64,000 nt of DNA, taken from an uncultured Fibrobacter sp. Lineage in GTDB: Bacteria; Fibrobacterota; Fibrobacteria; Fibrobacterales; Fibrobacteraceae. The notes under the pieces were generated by a model. That model saw only the letters and a list, made by a program, of their open reading frames with translations, made no database searches and was not told where the DNA came from. Below, one piece after another: positions 46,597 to 55,100 of this stretch. Location: the NCBI RefSeq assembly GCF_947305105.1, contig NZ_CAMZCS010000001.1:1-64000 (forward strand), in the 5' to 3' direction. The position numbers and the translations under genes are program-made. Numbering within the stretch: the stretch's first letter is position 1; each line of letters starts with the position of its first letter.

Positions 46597-46684
46597 CAGT
46601 GATTAGTAAACAGTGGTTAGTAGACAGTAGATTGCCAATTGCGACGAAGTCGCCCTAACCACTAGTCACTAACCACTAACCACT
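46597..46684. repeat. Inverted pair of 7-bp arrays around a GAA hairpin
   Basis: Left half (46597-46633) has GTGGTTA, GTAGACA and GTAGATT; the right half (46654-46684) has ACTAGTC, ACTAACC and ACTAACC. AGTGGTTAGT on the left pairs exactly with ACTAACCACT on the right. Between them is GCGAC-GAA-GTCGC (46641-46653). It lies between plsY and gpsA on the same strand. Confidence 0.82.
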
Positions 46685-46700
46685 TTTTAGGAACGATATT

Positions 46701-47732
46701 ATGAAAGTAACTGTACTTGGAACTGGTGGATGGGGCCTGACTCTTGGTCAGGTGGTTTATGAGAATAAGTGCGATGTCTCCTTCTGGACGAACTCGCAGG
46801 CCGAAGTCGATCTGCTTTCGACGGAGCACCAGTACAAGGACAAACTCCCTGGCGTGATTTTCCCGGCGGATTTCAAGTACACGACCGACATGAACGCGGC
46901 TCTTGAAGGCTGCGACATGGTGCTTATCGTGGTGCCGTCCCAGTTCATGGGCGGTGTCGCCAAAAATTTGGGCAAGTGGACCCCGGCCAAGGGCAAGGAG
47001 CCCGTGGTCGTGTGCGCGACGAAGGGCATTCTCGAAGGCACGAACCAGCTGATGAGCGAAGTGCTCCTCGAAAACGTGCCTTGGCTTACCGACGACAAGA
47101 TGGTCGCTTTCAGCGGTCCGTCTCATGCCGAGGAAGTTAGCCGTCATATCCTTACGGCCATCGTGGCGGCAAGCGTGAACGAGGAATCTGCAAAATTCGT
47201 GCAGAAGGTGATGAGCTGCTCTTACCTGCGCGTTTATAGTTCTACCGACATCGTGGGTGTGGAACTCTGCGGTTCTGTGAAGAACGTGATTGCGATTGCT
47301 TCTGGCGTGCTCTACGGCCTCGAGGCGAGCGGCAAGTACAAGATTGGCGATAATTCCCGTGCCGCTATTTTGACTCGCGGCCAGGCCGAAATGTGCCGTC
47401 TGGGCAAAGCGCTCGGTGCAAATCCCGAAACGTTTGCTGGCCTTGCCGGTATGGGCGACCTTATCGTGACCTGCCTTTCGCAGCATAGCCGTAACCGCTA
47501 CGTGGGCGAACACATCGGCAAGGGCGAAACCATCGAACAAGTTCTCGCTGGCATGAAGATGGTGGCTGAAGGCGTGCCCACCTGCAAGAGCACCAAGGCA
47601 CTTGCCGACAAGCTCGGTGTCGAGATGCCTATCGTGAATGCCGTCCATGCGCTCCTCTTCGAGGGCAAGAATGTGGACGACGTTATCAAGGCCATGTGGG
47701 GCCGCGAACTCAAGGAAGAAGTCTGGGGATAG
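46701..47732 (+). CDS. gpsA: Glycerol-3-phosphate dehydrogenase [NAD(P)+]
   Basis: 343 aa. NAD site VTVLGTGGWGLTLG, then VIVVPSQ region, AFSGPSHAEEV, GVELCGSVKNVIAIASG (catalytic Lys), GLAGMGDLIVTCLSQHSRNR. It makes sn-glycerol-3-phosphate for PlsY and phospholipids. TAGGAA precedes the ATG. The stop TAG is followed at once by TGA and then by a heptad array. Confidence 0.96.
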   Translation: MKVTVLGTGGWGLTLGQVVYENKCDVSFWTNSQAEVDLLSTEHQYKDKLPGVIFPADFKYTTDMNAALEGCDMVLIVVPSQFMGGVAKNLGKWTPAKGKEPVVVCATKGILEGTNQLMSEVLLENVPWLTDDKMVAFSGPSHAEEVSRHILTAIVAASVNEESAKFVQKVMSCSYLRVYSSTDIVGVELCGSVKNVIAIASGVLYGLEASGKYKIGDNSRAAILTRGQAEMCRLGKALGANPETFAGLAGMGDLIVTCLSQHSRNRYVGEHIGKGETIEQVLAGMKMVAEGVPTCKSTKALADKLGVEMPIVNAVHALLFEGKNVDDVIKAMWGRELKEEVWG

Positions 47733-47740
47733 TGAGAGTG

Positions 47741-47797
47741 AGTAGGAAGTAGACTGTAGGAAGTAGACAGTAAACTGTCCTACCTCCTACCTCCTAC
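47741..47797. repeat. Inverted 7-bp arrays between convergent genes
   Basis: AGTAGGA, AGTAGAC, TGTAGGA and AGTAGAC on the left, then GTCCTAC, CTCCTAC, CTCCTAC on the right, able to fold on each other about a TAAA turn (47771-47774). The right half encodes the last residues (VGGRR) and the TAG stop of the flippase-like protein on the minus strand. Confidence 0.82.
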
Positions 47798-48730
47798 TGC
47801 CATCACCACTGCGCCTTGCGATGCTTGGAACAGCAGGGGCAAGTAGCTGAGCAACGTCGATGCGAGAACGATGTCGGCTGGGATGCCGAGCAACCCGGTG
47901 TATAGGCTTACCTGCACGTTTTCGCGAATGCCAATTCCGTTGATTGAAATGGGGAGCATGGTAAAGGTCACCATGATGGTGGTGAAAACCGTAATGACAG
48001 CGATGTCCACATCGACTCCTACTGCGCGGAAATAGGCATAGTGGATGATGATGGTGACAATTTGAAGCCAAATGGAATCTAACCCCGATAGGAGGAACGC
48101 CTTGGGGTATTTCCTGTAGATGGCGAAAGCTTGTTGCAGTTTGAGCAGGAATGGAACCTTGTTTGATACGATTTCGGGTATCTTTATCTTGTCTGAAAAC
48201 AGGCCACCGAAGATGATTCCTGTGGCAATAATTGCGATAATGCTTACGGTAATCGTGTACGATTTGGGGATGTTGTATTGAATCATCACGAAGGGAAACG
48301 CGATGAAAAAGCTAAGGAACATGGCGAGAAGCCCCATGACACGCGAAATGGCTATGGCGGCTACAGAATTTGCCGTGTCCCCGAATTTACGGCCAAAAGC
48401 GATTGTTTTGACGGCATCCCCTCCAAAACCGCTAGGAAGAAGGTTGTTGAAAAAGTATCCTAGTGCAATATATGCGTAAAATGTCCGAAATTTGACTTTT
48501 TCCCCTTTTTCGAGCAGGAGCCCGCGCCAGCGGTTGGCTTGAATTGCCATTAGAATGACTGTCAAGAATAAAATAAGGAGCAACCAGGGGAGTGTAGTGG
48601 CTTTCCAGTGGCTAATGGCGTCAAAAAACGGGATTTTCATGAATATGTAGGTGATTCCACCGACTGTAACAGCAATTTTTACTGCTGTGAACAGCATTTT
48701 TACCCATTTTTTTTGGTTGACGTCTTGCAT
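47780..48730 (-). CDS. Flippase-like lysylphosphatidylglycerol synthetase TM-type protein
   Basis: 316 aa from the ATG at 48730; the frame continues upstream into the antisense of the VLSD repeats and is not coding there. About eight membrane spans. LPG_synthase_TM/UPF0104 phrases: ANRWRGLLLEKGEKV, YFFNNLLPSGFGGDAVKTIAFGRK (in part), ISRVMGLLAMF, LPISINGIGIRENV. Family members move lipids or polyprenyl-linked precursors. TATATT lies 6 bp before the ATG. The C-terminus VGGRR-stop is written by the heptad array. Confidence 0.85.
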   Translation of the reverse strand: MQDVNQKKWVKMLFTAVKIAVTVGGITYIFMKIPFFDAISHWKATTLPWLLLILFLTVILMAIQANRWRGLLLEKGEKVKFRTFYAYIALGYFFNNLLPSGFGGDAVKTIAFGRKFGDTANSVAAIAISRVMGLLAMFLSFFIAFPFVMIQYNIPKSYTITVSIIAIIATGIIFGGLFSDKIKIPEIVSNKVPFLLKLQQAFAIYRKYPKAFLLSGLDSIWLQIVTIIIHYAYFRAVGVDVDIAVITVFTTIMVTFTMLPISINGIGIRENVQVSLYTGLLGIPADIVLASTLLSYLPLLFQASQGAVVMAVGGRR

Positions 48731-48791
48731 GGACCTAATATAATATATATATTCACAGTTGGGGAGCTCATTAAGGTAAAGGAGCGAATTT
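48731..48791. promoter_or_regulatory. Divergent promoters, flippase and LamG lipoprotein
   Basis: Leftward TATATT (complement of 48737-48742) 6 bp from the flippase ATG, leaderless type. Rightward TATATT (48748-48753), leader of about 30 bases and AAAGGAG (48778-48784) before the ATG at 48792. The two promoter styles stand side by side. Confidence 0.6.
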
Positions 48792-50771
48792 ATGAGAAAA
48801 CAAACTGCGATTTTTGCTATAGCTTCTGTTGCAATAGCTGGATTGTTTGGTTGCTCTTCAGAGACGGAAAGTTCTACATCGCCTCTGGCTACAACGGTAA
48901 AAACACAACTGCCAGGCGAGGTCCTTTCGGACGATGTTCTTTCGGACGAAGTCCTGTCTGACGAAATTCTTTCGGTAAACAAACTTGAAGCAAAGGCCCA
49001 TTTGGCTAAGTTTAGGCGTTCTGTGGTTGATTCCAGGCGCTTTAAGGCTTCAACGTCCGAAGAAACCGAAAATGCAACTATTGAAATTGACTCTTCGCTT
49101 CAAAATGGAAATTTTGCGGTTGATGCAGATGTGACGGTCGAAGATGATTCGACTTACACGGTTGCTTCTGCTGGTGTCGAAGACGATGCCTTTGCATGGA
49201 TTATCCAAGTTGAAGAAGGTGCGGTCGTTTACTCCTGGCGCGAAGACGCAGGCAAGGAATGGCACAAGTTCAAAACCGAAAAGTTCTGCAAAAAGAACGG
49301 CGTCAACAATGTCCGTGTGGAACGTGCCGAAACGATGGTCGTTGTATTTGTGAACGGTGAAATTGTCGCTGCTTTCGATGATGAAGTCAAGGGCTCCTTC
49401 AAGGTTAAAGGTACGCTCACGATTGGTTTCGACACGAAAGAAGAGGGCAAATGCCATTGCGAAAACGGCCACGTGGAACAGATTGGCGTAGAAACCGTTG
49501 ACGAAATGGATGAAGAACTCGTCATCGATACCACCGACATTGTTGTTGAACCCCAGGTGGTGGATTCCACGGAAAAGCCTGCTGACGAGTGGATCGCAGA
49601 ATGGAATTTCAATGATTCCGCTGCTGTCGGCTTGGATGCAACCGGTAACGGCCATGATGCTGCCATTGGCGAAGGCTCTGTGCCGTCTGTAGATGGTATT
49701 GCCAGCTTTAACGGACGTTCTGGATTTATGGTGGATCTTGCCGAAGATCTCAATATCAATGAGTTTGTCGTTGAAGCCCGTGTGAAGCCGACCCAGTTCG
49801 GGACGATGCAGAACATTATCGTTGCCGAGCCTCCTGGAAGGGGCGTCGATGGCTGGCAGCTTCGCATTGACGAAGGTGTCTTGACGGTTCATCTGCGTGA
49901 TACCGACAAGGATGGCGATGACTGGAGCATTTTCCCGGGCAAGAGAATGGCTCTTGGCGAGTGGAGCGAAATTCGCCTCGAACGCAATGCCGACAGTGTC
50001 AAGCTGTTCCAGGATGGCGAACTTACGGTTGCCGTTGCTTATGTGGGTGACTTGACGCAGATGAGCTACGATTGGAGCATCGGTTACGATGGTATGCAGC
50101 AGGCCTTCCATAACCGCTATTTCATTGGCGAAATGGATTACGTCCGCTTTGGCAAGTTCACTAGCTTTAGCGCTGGCTCTGTGGCCGCTAGCTCTGAAAG
50201 ACTGTTGGCGGCTTGGGAATTCAATGAACCCACGTTTGTCGGGCTCGACCGCATGGCGAACAATTCTACGCATTACGTTGTCGGTTCCGCTGGTATTACC
50301 GATACTGCCGTTATTCTTGATGGTAATTCCGGCTTGCAGGTTCCGCTTTCTAAGGTGTTCATGCGCAATACCTTTGCCGTTGAAGCTCGCGTAAAGCCGA
50401 CTCAGTTCGGCGGCATGCAGAATATCGTGGTGGCCGAACCTCCCGGACGCTATGGCGACGGCTGGATTGTCCGCCTGGATTCTGGTGCCTTGACGGTGCA
50501 TTTCCGTGACGAAGAAGTTGACGATACGACTTGGAACGTCCTGAAGGGTGCAAAGCTTGATCTGGATGAATGGACTACAATCCGTGTCGAACGTACTGCC
50601 GATTCGATCAAGGTGTTCCAGGATGGCAATCTCACTGCGAGTGCCGCTGCTGTAGGCGACGTTTCTCAGTTGGGCTATAACATTGGCATCGGATACGATG
50701 CGATGAAGCAGGCTATTAACGATCGCTACTTTGTCGGCGAAATCGACTATATCCGCTACTATGGCCTGTAA
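48792..50771 (+). CDS. Lipoprotein with LamG-like domains
   Basis: 659 aa with lipobox GLFGC (Cys21). Residues 43-61 are a pentad repeat (EVLSD/DVLSD/EVLSD/EILSV). A diverged beta-sandwich follows (about 90-225), then two well-matched concanavalin/LamG-type domains (about 268-455 and 470-659), each with FVVEARVKPTQFG or FAVEARVKPTQFG, (N)IIVAEPPGR or NIVVAEPPGR, and a final YDYVRFG/IDYIRYYG strand. These domains often bind carbohydrate, which would suit a plant-fibre degrader. No catalytic domain was seen. Confidence 0.82.
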   Translation: MRKQTAIFAIASVAIAGLFGCSSETESSTSPLATTVKTQLPGEVLSDDVLSDEVLSDEILSVNKLEAKAHLAKFRRSVVDSRRFKASTSEETENATIEIDSSLQNGNFAVDADVTVEDDSTYTVASAGVEDDAFAWIIQVEEGAVVYSWREDAGKEWHKFKTEKFCKKNGVNNVRVERAETMVVVFVNGEIVAAFDDEVKGSFKVKGTLTIGFDTKEEGKCHCENGHVEQIGVETVDEMDEELVIDTTDIVVEPQVVDSTEKPADEWIAEWNFNDSAAVGLDATGNGHDAAIGEGSVPSVDGIASFNGRSGFMVDLAEDLNINEFVVEARVKPTQFGTMQNIIVAEPPGRGVDGWQLRIDEGVLTVHLRDTDKDGDDWSIFPGKRMALGEWSEIRLERNADSVKLFQDGELTVAVAYVGDLTQMSYDWSIGYDGMQQAFHNRYFIGEMDYVRFGKFTSFSAGSVAASSERLLAAWEFNEPTFVGLDRMANNSTHYVVGSAGITDTAVILDGNSGLQVPLSKVFMRNTFAVEARVKPTQFGGMQNIVVAEPPGRYGDGWIVRLDSGALTVHFRDEEVDDTTWNVLKGAKLDLDEWTTIRVERTADSIKVFQDGNLTASAAAVGDVSQLGYNIGIGYDAMKQAINDRYFVGEIDYIRYYGL

Positions 50772-50799
50772 CATCCGGCTAAGCGTTTAAGCTATATTT

Positions 50800-50828
50800 A
50801 AGGGACCTTATCGGTCCCTTTTATTTTT
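50800..50828 (+). terminator. Rho-independent terminator
   Basis: AAGGGACC/GGTCCCTT stem with a 5-base loop, then TTATTTTT. Only 8 bp before the next ATG. Confidence 0.88.
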
Positions 50829-50836
50829 GAGTGATT

Positions 50837-51811
50837 ATGAAAATTGATGTCGGTATAATCAATTATAATGGCGGTGCTGAACTGACAGCATGCGTCAAGA
50901 GTCTATTGGTGCAGTCGGAACCTGTACGTGTTTTTGTTTTTGACAATGCTTCAATGGACGATTCCATTCATACTTTAAGGGCCCAGGGACTTGATTGCAA
51001 AATAATCGAAAGCGGCAAAAATTTGGGCTATGCGGGCGCCTGTAACGGGCTCCTTGAAAATATGGATGCCGACATTCAGGTGCTTTGCAACATGGATTTG
51101 GAATTTGATCCCGCATGGGCTTCGAATTTGCTGAAGTGTTTTGAACGCCACCCAGAAGCGGGCTCTGTTGCAAGCCTTGTCATGGAAAAGAGCGGTGTCG
51201 TGAATGCGGTAGGGGTCCAGTTTGGGCCAGACCTTTTTGCGAAAAACGAGGCGAGTGGTTTGAATATCGCCGAAGCGGATGTGCGCGAAAAAGAGGTGTT
51301 CGGTTGCTATGGTGCCGTGATGAGTTTCAGGAAAGAGGCTGCCGTGGCTGCGGGCAAGATGGATGCGAGTTTCTTTTTGTTCTTTGAAGAGACGGAATGG
51401 TATTTCCGCCATAACCTGGCCGGTTTCAAGACGGTCTTTTGCCCCGATGCGAAAGTCTATCACGAACGTTCCATGACGACGGTGCGCTATTCTCCGCGGA
51501 AACTGTTCTATTCGGAACGGAATCGCTTGCGTACGGCAGTTCGCCTGTTGCCTTGGAGTGATGTGTTCAAGTTGCCGTTCCTCGGATTCGTTCGTTACCT
51601 AAAAATGGCAAAGGGAGGTGTCCCAGGCCAATCCGGTGACGGGAAAAAACTTTCGAAAGTTTCTATATGCACGGCTCTATTCAAAGCGTGGTTCCAGGCC
51701 TTCGTGATGTTGCCAAAGGAATTATTGATTCGCATGAAATACCGTCGTCAATTTGGTAAAGTCAGCGCAGTCGTCAGCAATATACTTAAGACGTATCCCG
51801 TTGATAAGTAA
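50837..51811 (+). CDS. Family 2 glycosyltransferase
   Basis: 324 aa from the ATG at 50837 (GTG at 50831 also in frame). GT-A fold: VGIINYNGGAELTACVKSLL (in part), VFVFDNASMDDS, LGYAGACNGLL, CNMDLEF at the metal-site position, GAVMSFRKEA, FFLFFEETEW, and VYHERSMTTVR. It resembles rhamnosyltransferase/WbbL-like enzymes of polysaccharide synthesis. A C-terminal amphipathic region may attach to the membrane. Substrate unknown. Confidence 0.88.
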   Translation: MKIDVGIINYNGGAELTACVKSLLVQSEPVRVFVFDNASMDDSIHTLRAQGLDCKIIESGKNLGYAGACNGLLENMDADIQVLCNMDLEFDPAWASNLLKCFERHPEAGSVASLVMEKSGVVNAVGVQFGPDLFAKNEASGLNIAEADVREKEVFGCYGAVMSFRKEAAVAAGKMDASFFLFFEETEWYFRHNLAGFKTVFCPDAKVYHERSMTTVRYSPRKLFYSERNRLRTAVRLLPWSDVFKLPFLGFVRYLKMAKGGVPGQSGDGKKLSKVSICTALFKAWFQAFVMLPKELLIRMKYRRQFGKVSAVVSNILKTYPVDK

Positions 51812-51896
51812 GGGGTTAGGCGCAAGGCACGAGCAGTGAGCGATGAGTCTTTGAGAGACTAGAGAATAGAGACTAGGGGCTAGTGAAAAGAATCAC

Positions 51897-51947
51897 GCAC
51901 TTCGTGCGTCAATATAAGACGGCGAAGCCGTGATATTTCTCCCTAGA
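51897..51947 (+). repeat. 51-bp dispersed element, copy B
   Basis: 50 of 51 bases match 1-51; the difference changes the hairpin loop TTT to TTC. Same two hairpins, same orientation, and flanked by heptads on both sides. Confidence 0.88.
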
Positions 51948-51999
51948 TACTAGCCTCTAGACCCTAATCACTTCCTACTGTCTATTTCCTACTTCCTCG

Positions 52000-52063
52000 C
52001 GCCTCAAAGCGACCGAAGGTCGCGACCCCATACCTCAAAGGCGCAACGCGCCGACCTCATACC
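52000..52063 (+). repeat. Two palindromic units related to the rsmB insertion
   Basis: Unit 1: CCTCAAA, core GCGACC-GAA-GGTCGC (52009-52023), GACCCCATA. Unit 2: CCTCAAA, core GGCGC-AAC-GCGCC (52040-52052), GACCTCATACC. The frame sequence is constant while the core palindrome varies. Confidence 0.8.
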
Positions 52064-52108
52064 CCCTAGCCCCTAGATTCTAGTCCCTAGCCCCTAACTA
52101 CTATTTAC

Positions 52109-52120
52109 TAAATTGCAGTC
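52109..52120 (+). promoter_or_regulatory. dnaE promoter (leaderless type)
   Basis: TAAATT at 52109-52114, then six bases, then ATG. No Shine-Dalgarno. The preceding heptad array ends inside this box. Confidence 0.5.
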
Positions 52121-55100
52121 ATGCCCTTTGTTCACCTGCAAGTCCATTCTGAATTTTCTGTTTTGCAGTCGTCTGCGCGTCTAGACGACATTCTTGCCGC
52201 CGCCGCTGCCGACAATGCACCTGCTGTCGCCCTCACTGACCATGGTGCTATGTTTGGCATCCTGGAAATCCAGACCCGTGGCAAGGACTTGAACAAAAAA
52301 CGCAAGGAACAGGGGCTCCCGCCGGTAAAGACGATTTACGGTTGCCATGTCTACATTGATTCCTCGAGTGCAAGCCAGAAGGATCCGACGACTTTTGAAC
52401 GATTGACGCTGCTTGTCGAAAACGAAAAGGGTTATTACAATCTGCTGCGCATCGTGAGCTACCGCTACGAAGAGAGCGAACGTTGGGCGGAAATTCCCTC
52501 GGTGCCTTTGGAGGTGGTAAAGCAGTTCAAGGAAGGCTTGATTGCCATTGCTGGCGATTTCTTTAGCCGTTACGGGCAGAACGTGGCTGCGGGCCGCAAC
52601 GCTATGGCGCGCGAATACATGGATTCCCTGGACAAGATTTTCGACCGCGAACATCTGTATTTGTCTGTATGCGACAACGGGGTTCCCCAGCAAAAGCTGG
52701 TTAACGATTTCAATGTGCAACTGGCTCAGGAAATGGGGCGCGAGGTTGTGGCCGTGGCTGATGTCCATTACATCAAGTCCGAAGATGCCATGGCCCACAA
52801 GGTGTTGCGTTGCATCTCGCTCAAGTCCACCCTGAACGATTTCACGGATAAGCGTTTTCCCACAGACCAGTTCTATTTCCGCAGCGAAGAGGAAATGGTC
52901 AAACTGTTCGGTCACATCCCGGGTGCCATCGAGAATACGGTGAAGATTGCGGAACGTTGCAATTTTACCGTGAAGACGGGTATCGGCGACGAGTTCTGGC
53001 CGCGATTCAAGATTCCCGACGAGTTTCTCGCTTCTGAGGAATACCAGACAATCAAGGGGTACATGAAGGCCGAATACGATGCCGAGTACCCGGTCATCCG
53101 CGAACGCGAACTGAAGGGCGTCATCAAGGACAAAAAGAAAAAGGTCACGGAGCAATATTGTGCCGAGAAGGGTATTGAACCCGATGCGCTTACCGACGAA
53201 GACAAGGCGGAAATTGAACGACTCTCTTCGCCGGAATTTTTCAACGACGACGACAACAAGGCTTGGGACAAGAATACGCATCGTTGGTGTAAACCGGGTG
53301 GCGATGCGGATATATATATAACGCACCTTTGTAACGAGCGCCTCAAGTGGCGTTTCCCCGACGAAGATTTCAAGTTCCCCGCGCACGAGACCGATGTGGC
53401 CAAGCGCATGTACAAGGAACTGAACTGTATCCGCAACATGAACGTGGCGGGCTACCTCCTGATTGTGTGGGACTTTATCAACTGGTCCCGCGAACATGGA
53501 ATTCCGGTGGGGCCGGGACGTGGTTCTGCGGCAGGCTCGCTTGTCACTTACATTATCGGCATTACCGACATTGACCCGCTCAAGTTCGATTTGCTCTTTG
53601 AACGTTTCTTGAACCCGGAACGCGTGAGCATGCCGGATATCGATACCGACATCGCAGATAGGGACCGTGGCCGCGTCATCCAGTACGTGACGGACAAGTA
53701 CGGCCGCGATTGCGTGGGCCAGATTATTACTTATGGCATGCTCAAGTCGAAGGCGGTGATTACTGACGTGGCCCGCGTGCTGGGGCTCCCGCCTGCAGAG
53801 GCGAAAATCATCACCAAGCTGTTCCCGCAGCGCACGCTGAACTTTAGCCTCAAACAGGCTTGGACCGGCAAAGACAAGAAGGGCAACAATCTCGAAGACG
53901 GTTATAGCCCTGAACCTTTGCAGGCGATGATTAACAGCCGTGCGAGCTACCAGAACCTTTGGAATATCGCGCTTACGCTCGAAGATTTGCCGCGCCAGAC
54001 GGGCGTGCACGCTTGCGGCGTGGTGATTACGCCGACCCCGATTTATAACTTGGCTCCGCTTTACCGAGCCGCTCCCGCTGATACGCCGGTGGTGATGTAC
54101 GACAAGCATTACGCCGAAGACATCGGGCTTTTGAAAATGGACTTCCTTGGCCTCATCAACTTGTCCATCATCCAGGACACGGTGAACATGGTCAAGAAGA
54201 ATCGCAAGATTGACCTGGACATGGGCCATATTCCGCTCGATGACAAGAAAACCTTTGACCTGCTCGGCAAGGGCATGACGACTACGGTGTTCCAGTTCGA
54301 ATCGCCGGGTATGCAGAAGTATCTGCGCGAACTGAAACCGACGCGAATCTTTGACTTGATCGCTATGAACGCCTTGTACCGTCCGGGGCCCATTGAACAG
54401 ATTCCGCACTTCATTGCGCGTAAGAACGGCAAAGAAGAAATCGACTGTTACCATCCTGACCTGGAACAGGTTTTGGGCGAAACGTACGGCGTGATTGTGT
54501 ACCAGGAACAGGTGATGAAGCTGGCCCAGATTCTGGGCGGCTACACGCTGGGCGGCGCTGACAATATTCGCCGTATCATGGCCAAAAAGATGCCCGAGAA
54601 GATGGCAAAGCTCGAACCGGAATTTTTCGAGAAGTGCCTTGCGAAGGGCTACGACCGTGCCATGATCCAGAAGGTCTGGGATGCGGTGCTCCCGTTCTGC
54701 GGTTACGCATTCAACAAGAGCCATGCGGCGGCCTACGCATACGTGGCTTACCAGACGGCTTATTTGAAGGCTAATTACGGCCCCGAATACATGGCCGCTT
54801 CGATGACATCGAAGATGGGCAAGACAGAAGACATTGTGACCATCATCCAGGAATGCAAACGCTTGGGAATCGAGGTCGTGTCGCCGAACATCAACTCCTC
54901 GTACGGCGTGTTCACGGCGAACGAGGATGGACGGATTTTGTACGGGCTTGCCGGTATCCGTAATGTGGGCCTCGCCGTTGTCGAAGACGTGGTGGCCGAG
55001 CGCGACCGTCGCGGCAAGTACAAGGATATTTTTGACTTCTGCAAGCGCGTCGTGGAATACCAGGGCATGCAGAAGGAAAAACGTCCACCGCTCAACAAGA

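Larger units (their letters stand above)
51855..52112. repeat. Composite repeat block between GT2 and dnaE
   Basis: This 309-bp intergenic stretch holds no gene. In order: heptads GAGACTA, GAGAATA, GAGACTA, GGGGCTA (51855-51885); the 51-bp element; heptads CTAGATA, CTAGCCT, CTAGACC, CTAATCA, CTTCCTA (51939-51998); a palindromic pair (52000-52063); and heptads CCCTAGC, CCCTAGA, TTCTAGT, CCCTAGC, CCCTAAC (52061-52112) running into the dnaE -10 box. Confidence 0.88.

Noticed and set aside
48731-48982. N-terminal extension of the flippase-like protein
   Set aside because: It is the antisense of the VLSD repeats and lipoprotein leader. The promoter and ATG at 48730 fit better.
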